The notes under the pieces are model-generated. The model was not told the DNA's origin. It saw only the letters and a program-made list of their open reading frames with translations, and searched no databases. Shown here piece by piece: positions 1 to 15,216 of a stretch of 64,000 nt of DNA. This DNA comes from Pholis gunnellus (Eukaryota; Chordata; Actinopteri; Perciformes; Pholidae), in assembly GCA_910591455.2 (NCBI GenBank), contig OU342819.1:6636833-6700832 (forward strand), given 5' to 3'. Within the stretch, counting starts at the first letter, position 1. Every line of letters starts with the position of its first letter. A program made the translations under genes and the position numbers.

Positions 1-523
1 CGTGTACTTCATTAATTACCAGGTTCTGTAAAGCCTGTGTTCATGTTCACTGTCTGTGAGTCAGTCTGCTGCTCTCACCCATTGTTGCTGTTGCTACTAC
101 ACAACTCAGCACAATACCTGCAACACAAAAGCAAACAAACCCTTGAATGCAACACACACACACAGATCAAAAGAATATGTTATGCCAACCGGGGTTAGAC
201 ATGACCGTAGTGTTACATACTCCTGCATTATTCCTCTTAAATTGAATTAAATTGAATTAACTGTCCCTTGTCGATACTCACCACCATTTGTTTGTTTTAT
301 CCAAAGGTTAATTCTTTAAACTGTCTGCCTCACAGTCCGCCGTTGGAAAGTCTCGAGAGCTGTAATGCATTTTGTCCTCATACTCATAAATTCTTGCTAA
401 TGTATTATACATTCAGGCATTTCCCCCGTATACAAATTCCACTCTATGCAGTTAGAACGCACTACACATTCAATTATGCAACACTTAATATGAATAGTAT
501 GTTAGTGTGCGATTTCAAACAGA

Positions 524-827
524 GCCTAAATACATTTACTCAAGTACTATTAAGTACAATTTTGAGGTACCTAAAGATAAATAGTATTTCCATTTCCTGC
601 TACTTTTAGATGGGATATAGATGAAACAAAAAATTGTCTACAATATCAAAACGCAGCTTACAAATTGATGCATCGCTAATAATAATGCAATAGATTCTTT
701 ACTATAACTCTCTGAATGTGGCCAGTTAGGGTACTGGGTTACTAATACTGCAGTTTTACTGGAACTTTTAAATCAGGACTTTCAGGTATTTGGGCTTTAC
801 ATGATCTGAGTACTTCTTCCACCAATG
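524..827. mobile_element. Degenerate non-autonomous DNA transposon (CAGTG-type, hAT-like), copy 1
   Basis: This stretch contains atttactcaagtacta, aagtacaattttgaggtac and a tail reading tacttcttccaccaatg. The same signature occurs at 48568-48806 and 51638-52281 and is familiar from many teleost genomes. It is old and carries no ORF. The family name is from memory and is not verified. Confidence 0.55.
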
Positions 828-922
828 AATGACACATTGTATTCACAGACAGACACAAAGTTGCAACGTATGCTTTTCTATTGTAAAAAGTTTGAACAAC
901 TTGATCTGATCTCCTCCTTTAG

Positions 923-1143
923 TCTTCAACATCAGTCGTTTTGTGACACTGCAGACTCGAGGCTGCATTGCCTCGTCTTTCTGCAACCAAACTGAATCCG
1001 GAGCCCTCCTGACTGCCGGATACACCGTCTCCAGGACCTGCTGCAGCACTGACCGCTGTAACGGAGCCACATCCATCCAGCTTCCTCTGACTGCTGCTTT
1101 GAGCGCCGCCCTACTGGCCGTTTGTATCACCTGGAGCCTTTAA
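923..1143 (+). CDS. Ly6/LU-domain GPI-anchored protein, last exon only (partial)
   Basis: This is the terminal coding exon of a Ly6/uPAR (three-finger) protein. It follows an acceptor (ctcctcctttag) and opens in phase 1. It encodes the second half of a LU domain: FNISRFVTLQTRGC, a CCSTDRCNG motif that gives the family's CC...CN signature, then a hydrophobic tail of about 25 residues ending in WSL, as expected for a GPI-anchor signal. It aligns closely with the last exon of the next gene (shared pattern: FN...TL..RGC, CC....CNG.TS.QL.LT.ALSAA), so the two are tandem paralogues. I could not find exons 1 and 2 in bases 1-922, so they probably lie left of the window. Ly6 proteins act at the cell surface; the ligand cannot be told from sequence. 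Confidence 0.85.
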
Positions 1144-1151
1144 AAGAAACA

Positions 1152-1157
1152 AATAAA
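1152..1157 (+). promoter_or_regulatory. Polyadenylation signal of first Ly6 gene
   Basis: A canonical AATAAA lies 9 bases past the stop codon, followed about 25 bases later by a GT-rich stretch (ggggtgttgtc). The 3' UTR is therefore very short. Confidence 0.6.
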
Positions 1158-1672
1158 ACTCCTATTCATTACTGGGGTGTTGTCTTTTTCGCAATCATTA
1201 AGGAGTAGCTTCATTGTAAACTCCCATTGTTGTAGCCTCTATGCCTGTACATGTAGGGTTCGGACAGAACACAGTACAAAAGCACAGTGTAATAACATGT
1301 TGTGTCCGTGCCAATTGCATGCCAATTTGAAAAAAATGAAATGCTTCTGTAACTACCACAAAAGAATATTTGAACTGCATGTTAATAATGAAACTAATTA
1401 CATTAAAAAAAATGTGTTTGTGCTCCAACTTGATGACCGTGAGATCCTCCTGACTGTGAATGTTTGAGCAGAGTTTTCAAGTAATTAGCCAAGACTTCCT
1501 CTTCACATAACAGGAACACAAACTTGATGGACCGCATTCTTGTACGCTGTTTCTTCAGCGAGTCTGACCTAAAAACGTCATTATTCTCCCAGAAGTCGTT
1601 TGGAGCAGGTAGTTTGACCTTGAAGATATATATTTTAGAAGGAATCCGTTGACCTCGTAACCCACTAGAAAG

Positions 1673-3871
1673 ATGACTAACGTCTGGAGAGCAGTGATCG
1701 TCCTGAGTGCCTTCATCGCAGCAGGTATGTTAAGAATAAAATCTAATGCAGGTAAAGCTGAATGTAACAGTATAGCTCTACACTGAAGCAAATTGAGGAT
1801 TTGTTAAAAAACTATAACTATACCTCTATTCGCTATGATTATTATTGTTGTAGAATAAAACGTGTTTTATGTCATTTTTTTCATATTTAAACATGCTTTC
1901 ATTCATCTGACCACTGTACCAAGTAGGCTCTTCATGTCTTTGTGAAGCACCATCTAACACAGTAATTGGTTGACAACGGTTCTCTAAAGGAATGGATTGT
2001 ACTGTGGTTCATTACTTGGAAGAAACCAAATCTTTGGGATAAACAAAGACAAAGATGAGTTATATTAATTGTGATTAAGTTAAGTCTCAGGGGAATTCAC
2101 TGCAGCTTAATGAAATTGAGTCTAATTGCCACTGGTCTATTATGATATTCCTGTTTATGTTGTGTGAGAATCAGTATCAGTATCATATGTTTGAAGGCAA
2201 AATAAAATGTTTGCAGAGCTTCCTGAATTTTGACATCTGTTCAGAAAGGATGATACTAAAGAAAGAAAAGTAAAAGTAGCCCATACATTTATTTAACTGC
2301 CTAAAATATATCAGACTCCGGGAAGTCACTGAACCCCCACCTGTAAAACTTCAAAAAAACCATTTTACACTAAAAGAACAGATACAACACGTAATTGACG
2401 AGCTCTAGAGGTGCTGGTGGAGAAACCAGAAACTGGCACAGATTTCCTGATACTGCTGAAACTCTGAAAAGTTGCTGAGTGAGTTTCTTTACTGTGAATC
2501 TGATTAACACATGTTTTCTTTCCCTTCAACAGCACAATGCCTGAACTGTCGTCAGTGCGTTGTTGGTGTATTTGGGACGTGCCTGTTTGGAAGCGACGTC
2601 CAATGTAATAATTCAACTGAGAGCTGCTTCCGCGGAGAAGCACGTAAGGGAACCGCCACAACACTCTGGACATACTGTGAATACACTACAAGGGTTGACG
2701 TTTAACTAGGCCTACGACATACGGAAATGGATAATTATAAAATCAGACATAATGAAATTACCAAACTAAATAAATTAGCATGCCTTACACATGACTAATA
2801 GGTTCAAATGCTTTCAACTTCATCACGGTCTTCATACGCCCAGTTGCCATACAATTGTCAAACTGTCCACAAACCTTTGAATGAAATAACATTAAGCAGA
2901 AAAACAACATTTAGCAACAGCTACAGTTTCCTGGCAAGTGAGCAAACTGAGTCTGCTGATGAAGATGGTGTGATACAATCAAAAGCTCCAGAACATCTAT
3001 TATGTGAACCTTAAGGTGAGATTGGAAAAACATTTCCAAAACACCAGAACAAGTATTGGAAGGTGAAACTCCTCTGTGGAGAGGTTTTATTCTCCCAATG
3101 ATGTTTATTCTGCCGTTACATGTTGCAAAGCTAAACATGCTTCATATAAAGGTTGAAGATAGGAGTTGGCCTTTGTGGTATTAAACTACGGAAACAGTAT
3201 TGGACAACCAAATGAACAAACAAATAGACTTAGAACAATTCTATTGTAAAAGAATAACTAGTAACAAGAAAACTGGATTCACAAAAGCATAAACTAGCAG
3301 TTGCACTAGTTACCTTGACCCTGGTGCCAGTTAAAAACAGTGTAGAAAAAAACAGCATATTACACGTGAAAGATCGATAAATATCAAGTACAACACAGTA
3401 ATGCTCTATTAGCAACACATTACAGCTAGGTTAGTACAATGTGAACTGATCATGCAAAACCGGGCAAACAAATCAATGTTTACAAAACAATTATCGAAAT
3501 TGTACATTTAATGACTATAAAAGATGCCTGTAAATATTTGCTTGGTCACAGATCTGACAAAAATGGTGGACGTAACCAGAAAAATATAATGTATGGCTTT
3601 CAAATAAGCTCCCTTTAATGTTTACATTTGCTGACATCCTCTTTTGTTTCCCATCCTCCCAGAGTTCAACGCGACTGGGAGCTTGACGCTGCACAGCCGC
3701 GGATGCCTGGACTCAGACCTGTGTGGGAAAACGCTGACAGGCAGCCTCCTGGGTGCTGCTTACACCAGCAGTTTCCAGTGTTGTACAACAAACCTGTGTA
3801 ATGGAGTCACCTCTGTCCAGCTCTCTCTGACTGTGGCCCTCAGTGCTGCCATCCTGTCCTTTCTCGTGTAA
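1673..3871 (+). CDS. Ly6/LU-domain GPI-anchored protein, complete
   Basis: Three coding exons: 1673-1724, 2533-2643 and 3663-3871 (372 nt, 123 residues), with both junctions in phase 1. Exon 1 encodes a signal peptide (MTNVWRAVIVLSAFIAA). Exon 2 holds the first half of the LU domain, starting CLNCRQC, with the sequon NNST. Exon 3 starts FNATGSLTL and contains the CCTTNLCNG signature, then a hydrophobic C-terminal segment ending in ILSFLV, typical of a GPI signal. The product should be a small extracellular three-finger protein on the outer membrane face. It is the tandem paralogue of the gene before it. I cannot assign it to a named vertebrate Ly6 gene; linkage to clic1 and ddah2 recalls the human LY6G6 cluster. 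Confidence 0.88.
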
Positions 3872-3904
3872 TGAAGAGATTGTTTTGAAATCCATGAATC
3901 AGCA

Positions 3905-3910
3905 ATTAAA
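3905..3910 (+). promoter_or_regulatory. Polyadenylation signal (ATTAAA) of second Ly6 gene
   Basis: The common variant ATTAAA lies about 35 bases after the stop codon, followed by a T-rich stretch (ctctttttctg). Confidence 0.5.
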
Positions 3911-5420
3911 TGAATCATTGTGAGCTCTTTTTCTGCCTCGTGTCATCATCCTTTAAATACAGATTCAGCGCAATAGCCATACATCAATGAGGTCATGTCT
4001 TCAATATATAGCCTGTAAACAAGCTTGAATCTGTACAGTCAGGTGGCTGAGAGGACTACTCTAGATTTTTTTAATGGTCCTTCATGCTTTTAGATTGCAG
4101 AGAGTCATATCAACAAATATGTTGTTATGAATGAAGGGTTTACAAAAAAAGTTTTTGTAGCCAGGCTGCCTGGAAATTGAATTCCAGGCAGCCTGGAGAG
4201 AGTTTGGTAAAGCCTTCTAGCTTTATGTTGGGAGATAGAATAGCAGGACTTTATTCATGGCTCCCTAACTATTTATTTAAGAATGTGACTGGCAGTTGTT
4301 ATTGTCCACAAAGACACACAACAGGTTTGTGCGTGCTCAGGGCTTGTTTTGAAAGGTTGATCTGTGCTCTGGCATGTTGTCAACACTTGCCAGTTGCAGT
4401 CTACAATGCGCTATTGTTTTCACCACAGATGGCCGTTAAAAATAAGAACCTCCGCCTGATTTTGGAGAAGTCAGTTGCTGCTCCACAATTTAGATTAAAA
4501 CCGTAAAGTTCCTCTAATTGGCTTGCTCAGATTTTTTTTCACTGAAAATAGTTACACCCAATTATTTACAAAACCCCTGACTTTTTGAATAACATTGAAA
4601 GCATGTGCCACTTAAATATGAAATCCTAGTCAAATAAACAAAAGACGAGCAATAAGTAGATCATTATTTTTCCTTTATTTGATTGAGTACATTTTACATT
4701 TCTTGTCTATTTGTTCAGCCACAGTGAAAGCTCCTTCTTGATGGAAACAGTTTGACCCAAAAATAAATGAAATGAAATGGAAGAATGAAATCTTAAGATC
4801 AAAGTAAACAAAACTAAAGACTGAACTGAAAACATAACGGAATAGAAAAGCCAGTAAGTAGAACATATGTTAAGATGTTGGTCAATAAGCTCTTATTTGT
4901 TTGTGTTTGGTCAAATAATCATGCAATTTAGATGTTTTTCTTCACATTGAAAAACTGGGTTAAATAGAATAAACTATCTTCAAACTGTCCCTTGAAGTTC
5001 CTCAAGGACTCCTGGAGCTGCCTCGATCCCAGTGTGGGCATCCATGACAGGGAACAGATTGTAAACAACTTTTTGACAATCAGAATTAAATGCCCATTCG
5101 ACTGACAACCCTTATGATATCGATTTCCAAATGTTTTGACCAGACTGACAGAAGCAAGCAAAGTAAAGCTCAATAGCTCCCTCTACTGGCTCTTTACTAT
5201 ACTGCAACGAATACTGTACAGTACAGAATGTTTTAACAAACTATCCATGTAGCTTACATTGTGTTTACATAATGGCTTCCAGGACTATCCAACTAAACTA
5301 AGATGACTGTTTAAAACATATTTTACACTTTAGAAAGCCCTCCAGAAAGTTTTAATGTTGAAAACAAAACCAGTTAGCTGAAAGCTCAACCCGTCATGCG
5401 CCAGCAGGAAATGGAGGAGC
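3911..5420. other. Intergenic, no gene seen
   Basis: This is AT-rich sequence between the second Ly6 gene and clic1. The only notable structures are a perfect hairpin at 4161-4196 and a (GAT)n run at 5422-5444. Short ORFs here have no recognisable product. Confidence 0.6.
4161..4196. repeat. Perfect 15-bp inverted repeat (hairpin)
   Basis: The arms ccaggctgcctggaa (4161-4175) and ttccaggcagcctgg (4182-4196) are exact reverse complements around a 6-base loop. No gene or repeat end is recognisable on either side. Confidence 0.85.
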
Positions 5421-5827
5421 TGTGATGATGATGATGATGATGATAAGTGTGTCGCTGCAGCCGACTTGGGGCAGCAGAACTGGGAGGGGAAACTACCAGC
5501 AGGCGGCTACAAGCGACAGCGACAACTTTAGCCACATTGTAGGTAGCCTCTACGGACCTAAAATAAGCTAAAAATGTGATATGTTGTGCTATAAAGAGGC
5601 TGCGGGTTGCTTTGTTTTACGTCTACGCTGTTTGTGTCGCTGCTACAATGTTTCATTTGTCAGTTACTGACTGGGGTTTGTAGCGGAAGATGGGCTTGGC
5701 TTCCTAACGCGTTATTGTTTCTTTTAGGAAATGTAACTTTGTGCTTTATTCAGCCTTTAATTTGAATGTTTTGTGTTTTCTCGTTTTTAAAGAAAAGGTT
5801 TCCGGTCTCGTGCATCAGCAGGTGAGG

Positions 5828-9465
<3,638 letters not shown>

Positions 9466-11840
9466 GAGCACAACAGGATGCACAAGTCATTAACACACCT
9501 GCACACAAAAACAACACACATTTTCTGACCTGCAGACACCAAGCATTCACTCTGCAAGCAACTCGGTCGACCTGTTTCTCAAGAGGCTGTCGTTGGAGCT
9601 GTTGTTCATGTAGTTATCCTGCTTTTTGTTTGCCACATGGATCAGTTTACGCCAGGAGGCAAACAAACACATGCACACACACAAAAAGAGTCAGCTGTAG
9701 TCAAATGTATTCCAAGTTTTCCTGGACATTCACCTCTGTAGGAAATGAATGGTTGATCACATTGCTTGCAGGCTCACACACACACACACACACACGTACA
9801 CACTTTCACCATCAGTAGATAGACTCTGTAAAGTTGTTTCTTGTTCCCTTCTTGATGTTTTCTGCATTATACCTTTGTATTTTGGGGGGATTTAACAGAC
9901 ACAAAGCTGCCTACCAGATCAAACTTTCACCAGTACCGTGCAAGCCTCCCACGGTCTGATTCAACTGGGGTTTTTTTCTTTCAGTCTTGGTATGAAGGAA
10001 GCAGACACATGCGTACCGTCACCAGCTCAACTGCCAAAGTGATGTGATTTGTCTGTAATCGCAAAGCTTCACATTTCCTTTTTATTATTTCATTACTGAG
10101 GGAACAAGGCCTTTTAACAGTTGTTGTTGTTTTTTTATTAAATAGATTTCTTGTTCCTCATAGTGCACCTCAGAAAGGAAGCGATGTGCTTGTCATCTGC
10201 GACCTGCAGACCAGGCCTCGCCTTAGGGAGGCGTAGCTGAAAACGGTTACAGAGACAGGAAACCATTTCAATAGACTCTGACTTCCCCTTTCTGCGCTGC
10301 CACAGCGGGCGCGAAGGATTATTCAAGATTACCGAGCTTGTTTGTGATCCACTGTCGGGGCCTCTTGCCAACAGTTTATTTAGTTCTGCCGGTCATGTGT
10401 GAAGGAACCTTTTTAGTGTCATATAAATGCGGGAGCTCAGATTGTGAGTGTATTCAAGTTAAAAGCACTTTCAGTGCCTCCTCTGGTAGCTCATTGCCCA
10501 AGACCTCTTCTGTGTCGTGTTTCTGAAGAGGCAAAGAAACCCAGCAGGAAGTTCAGTGTAAACGTGCAAAGATATGCATGTGTAAAATACGAAATCGCAC
10601 ATATTGTCCTGATAATCATCCAAATACTTCAAACTTTCAAAATGGCACTAAAACACAGTGGAATCACGTTACCTTCCATTTTGTTAAGACACCTATATTT
10701 TTATTGCACCGCAGATGGGACACACTCTTTTTTTGTGAAAAAACGATCTTAAATAGATCATAGTTCATAACGTCCCCCTGCATAGATGGCAGCATTGTAT
10801 GAGTCTGTTGTTTCTAACATGACTATTTTAATATCGGGCTCTATTTTTCAAGTGTATTATGTGAGGATATTCAAGCTCATGTGGCTCAATAAGGCCTTTC
10901 TGGCTCTGGGGATGGTTTTGCTTTTTTAGTTGATAATTGGAAACTTCTCCTTAGATCAGTAACCTTCTATATTGAGTGATTGCAGGCTGACACTTAACAG
11001 TGTCGCCAGTAGGGTTAATCCACTCTCGTTAAACTTGATAGTCTGAAGTAATTATTGTTAAAGTGACTTGAAATGAAACCGCTGGGAAGAACTGGAACCA
11101 ATTAGAAGAACACGCCTTGTCCGACTGTAACCGCAGCTTGTGTGCATGGTTTTATTCATCACATCAGCAACTATGCAGACGCACATTTATGGAGGCTGTT
11201 TGCAATTAAGGCTTGTTGTGAGCTCAAGATGGCATCGTCTGTCACGTTTGTTTTACCGAAGTGCAATTTAAGCCTGTTGAAAAGACAATCTTCTACGTCC
11301 AGTGGGAGCACAGTTAGTTATTTTTTTCTACATGATTTTAGTTCAATCCTTCCTTGAAGTGTAATGCAAGTGTTGATCAAAGAGATGATTATGTATATTT
11401 TATATTGACTGAATGGATTCCTTAAATATGGAACAACATTTAAAGGGACTGTGTCTGAATAATTTCAGTGCTGATGTATTTTAGTATTTCTTCTCTCCAA
11501 GTGTGGAAGAGTTTTTCACTTCTTACTGTCAGACACAATTTCAGGGACCATTTAAAATGTTAACTTCAGATTTATTTTTTCACTTCACTTTTTAAAGTTC
11601 CTTTCATGTATTTGAAACTCATATTTCATTTTTGACTTTGTTTCCTACCCCTACACATATTTAGACTTTTTTCTTTTGTATTTCTTCATGTATTCTCTCA
11701 CTCCCACTGAAAACAAACAGTAGTGTTTAAACTAACCCAGTAGATTCAAACTAATGGCACAGCTGAAATGTATTTTGTGGTTAAAAGCCCTGACAAAGAC
11801 ACATTTATTAATATCACAATAAAGAAATATCTTGATACTA
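9466..11840 (+). other. clic1: Probable clic1 3' UTR
   Basis: No coding sequence is recognisable. The first good AATAAA followed by a GT/T-rich stretch is at 11818-11823, so the clic1 transcript may carry a 3' UTR of about 2.3 kb, but no sequence feature proves transcription. A short CA repeat lies at 9776-9796. Confidence 0.4.
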
Positions 11841-12991
11841 AATCCGTTCAGAGATGTGTTTTTATTTTATTTTTCACCATTACGGAGGGTAACAACGTGG
11901 AGATGGTCAAAAAAACATTATTCTGTATCAGTAGTATGCTGAAAGCAATGATTGTAAACATATACAGTAATTCAGAAAATAATATCTGTAATATCTACAC
12001 ATACAAAGCAAATACACATAGAGCACAAATACAAAGAAGGCATCTCTTCAGTGTAGATTTAGTTGAAAGTTTTATTAGCATTATGTCATTAATGTCATTG
12101 GAGATACACTGATACATGTCCAAACAATGAGTATTGTCTAAAACAAATATGTATTTTGAGTTTCAAACCTCGAGATCCATTTAGTATCTCTTCTGGAGCT
12201 TTCGCCCGTTTGACATGGAATATTTCTGAGTATTTTAAGGATTTCTTATCCACGTTGGTGTGAAAGTTCAAGGTTCGCTCTTGACATTGGAGACAGAAGT
12301 TGATAAACCACTCCAACTTCATTTTAGTAGCTGTTCTGGGGCTTTCCGTCATATCGCATGATCTTCATCTGTTTAAAAAATGTTGAAACAAAAGAACATT
12401 TAAACTTAAATTTGGGCGGAGAAGTCTCGAGCATCTACTTATTTGTTGATGAATCTCATGATATGATTGAAAGCTCCACAACAGCCACTAAAAGGACCTC
12501 GAGGTGATAATGTTTTGTCAGCTGCCGTTTTATGGGTAAAGAATGAACTATTAATAATAACTTTATTAATGGGAATCTTTGTGTGATCACCTGAACTGAG
12601 CAAAATCTTATATACTGATGATCCAGAACAACAGACCTTAAGCTGAAATAGTTATTTAACAATATATATTTTGATATTGGTCTGTTCTTTTTTTTAATTA
12701 CAATAGTGTGGTATTTGCATTTTTATGTTGGTTTGTGTACGTCACTTCACATAACTGTCACGTTTTTCTATTATTTTCACATTTGTAGTCTTATTGATTT
12801 AGATAAAGTAGATGCTATTGCGTTGGAAAACATCAGTTAATATGGGCCAGTTCATCACTAATACAACATGTTCCCTGTTAATTTGTTAAACAAAAACGGA
12901 CCCCCCCCTCCCCCCCGCTGTCTCATGTGCCTATGAGTGTACGTCTTTTCCAGTGACCCCGTCCCGACCCCCACCATCCCCCTCTGGTGTT
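11841..12991. other. Intergenic, no gene seen
   Basis: AT-rich sequence between the convergent clic1 (+) and Ly6-type (-) genes. It probably includes the 3' UTR of the minus-strand Ly6 gene; a minus-strand AATAAA lies at 12562-12567. Confidence 0.4.
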
Positions 12992-14125
12992 TCAGGCCAG
13001 CAGCTGAGTGAGTGCAGGCAGCAGGCAGAGAGCTGCTCCTCTCCAGCTGAGGGCAGCAAAGGACTCGGCCCCGTTACAAAGGTCCGTATCGCAGCAGATG
13101 TTGGTGTAGTTGAAGTAGAGGCCCGAGGCGTATTTCTGTCCGCTCACACCGCACTGGGACGGGACTGCACAGCTCTTCTCGTACATCGTCACTTGTAGAG
13201 AGCCTACGAGAGAAGAAGGGGAGGCGAGGTTATTTTGGTGCCTCGTTGAAAACTGCCCGAGCATTTAAGGGGTTAACCTGCATGTGAAAAAGAAAACCGG
13301 GGCTTTATGAGACACAGTGAACTGTTTCGCTCCACCCACGAAGCCCAGAGAGCTATTTTTAGAGATTTGATGGCATCACAGGCATTAGTGATCTGACAAC
13401 CGGCCTGAAGAGATATGAGATCTGAGCCTTCGAGTATTTCTTTTGTCTCGTTTTGTTATTACACTGATGGAGGTGAGACAGGATCAGGGCTGAGAGAAAG
13501 CACTGAAAACAAATTTAAAGAAATATTTTAGTATCCATAGATACAACACAGGCTGTATATATTTTGACAATCTGTTTTTTAAATTTGTTTTGTTTTGGCT
13601 CCCAGAGCTACCGAGACAATTTTTCTAACTTAAACCAGTTTTTTAACATCCGGCTTTGTTCCAGATATTGGAGTTTTCTGGGTTTTCCTCATCAAATCCA
13701 GATAACTCAATTGAGTCGTCCAGATAACTCAATAAACCTGCTTCTCAGAACTGGTTCCCCATATCCAGGATTTAAAATAAAACTATTACTGTGACACTTA
13801 AATGCAGCTTTACGAGCATTTGGCCTATACTGGGAGAGCAGTGAATGAATTGTAACTATAAAAAGGACTTCAATATTTACAGTTCTTTTGTATGTGGGTC
13901 TAAAAAGCCTTAACTAAAGATGATAGTTAGAACTTTAACTTAATAGCCATTGTTTCTCCTCAAATCCAAAACAAAACTGTCCTAATACATATATGCAGAA
14001 TGTTGTACGCTTCTAAAATCTGTTCCCAGACAATGTACGGTACAATGAGGCTTTGTTTGCCAATTTGTGACCATCCTGTCCTAGATTCTCAGAAAATAAT
14101 CCCATCTACACACACAGAAATAAAA

Positions 14126-14214
<89 letters not shown>

Positions 14215-15216
14215 ATCTGGATCTTACCCCGTTTTCCCATAGCAGTACTGGACAGGCAGCGCTGTCCGGCTGGACACTCCTGTGGAAACTTAAAGCAGTC
14301 CAGAGGAGAGATGGCCGGGAATAAACAGGTGTAGCAGCACAAGCAGTCTGAAGGAGACGATGGAAGAAAAATATGAAGAAACTCACTGTGAGCCTGACGA
14401 AATATTGACATTGATATTTAAGCGTTATAAAAATGTTCCAATGATGCAAAATTGAAAAACAGATAACAAGTGTTAAAATGGATTCTTGAATTTGGTTTTT
14501 AAAAACAGGCGTCAGTAATCACAGTTAGAGCAACTACAAGGGACTTTTATTTAGTGTTGATTTCTGCCCCTGTGGATAAAAGCGGTAGTGTTTCCATGAG
14601 CGCCACTGCTTCCTTTCTACTGGCTAACACACTTCAAACTTTACCTGTGAAAAGTATGCATGCCGTAAATGACTTTGTCTGATTTTGAGCAGAAACGGGT
14701 GACAGTCTTAGCTGATGGTCAAGTTTACTTATGTAGATCATATAAAGGCGTCAGTACTAAATTGAGTTTGTTTAATAACCAGCAGAAAACTCATTTTAGT
14801 AACTTTATTTACAGTCAGAATAAGCTTGTCAGTCCTCTCTTGGTACAAACTATGAACCATAAATGCAGACACCAGTTCATTGTTGAGGAGCTAATATTGT
14901 CCAATATATGGGCTGGACGATGACAAGACATTCTGCAAATTGGAAAAAATGTATAATCTTTGATAATTCCTAAACCTTATAAATTATATATATATATAAT
15001 AACACCCAGTTTTGTGACTTTAGAACGTCAGGTAAAACTTTCGCACATTTAAATGCTTTTTTTCAGCAAGTTTTACGTCACTGAAAACGCATTTTACAAT
15101 AAATTAAACTGTGTTTTAAATGTAATTTCATAAGAATGTCTCTCAAATTAGCTGAACTACATACCTGCCAAAGGTAGACAACACAGCAGGAGAATCACAA
15201 GTTGTGAACCAGACAT
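12992..15216 (-). CDS. Ly6/LU-domain GPI-anchored protein, third gene, opposite strand
   Basis: Three coding exons on the minus strand: 15165-15216, 14228-14347 and 12992-13203 (384 nt, 127 residues). Exon 1 is 52 nt and ends in phase 1, exactly as in the Ly6 gene at 1673. It encodes a signal peptide (MSGSQLVILLLCCLPLA). Exon 2 opens DCLCCYTC and has further Cys in LDC, QEC and QRC. Exon 3 has KSCAVPSQCG, then the CCDTDLCNG signature and a hydrophobic tail ending LTQLLA, consistent with GPI anchoring. The protein is clearly diverged from the other two Ly6 genes. A long CA repeat starts 16 bases inside intron 2. The individual orthologue is not identifiable from sequence alone. Confidence 0.87.
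14136..14211. repeat. (CA)n microsatellite in Ly6 intron 2
   Basis: About 38 CA units. Read on the gene's strand this is (TG)n directly after the exon 2 donor, separated by 16 bases. Confidence 0.97.

Noticed and set aside
268..609. 113-codon ORF near the left edge
   Set aside because: No recognisable domain; it overlaps a transposon relic and lies in what should be an intron of the first Ly6 gene. It also lacks the Cys pattern of the missing Ly6 exon 2.
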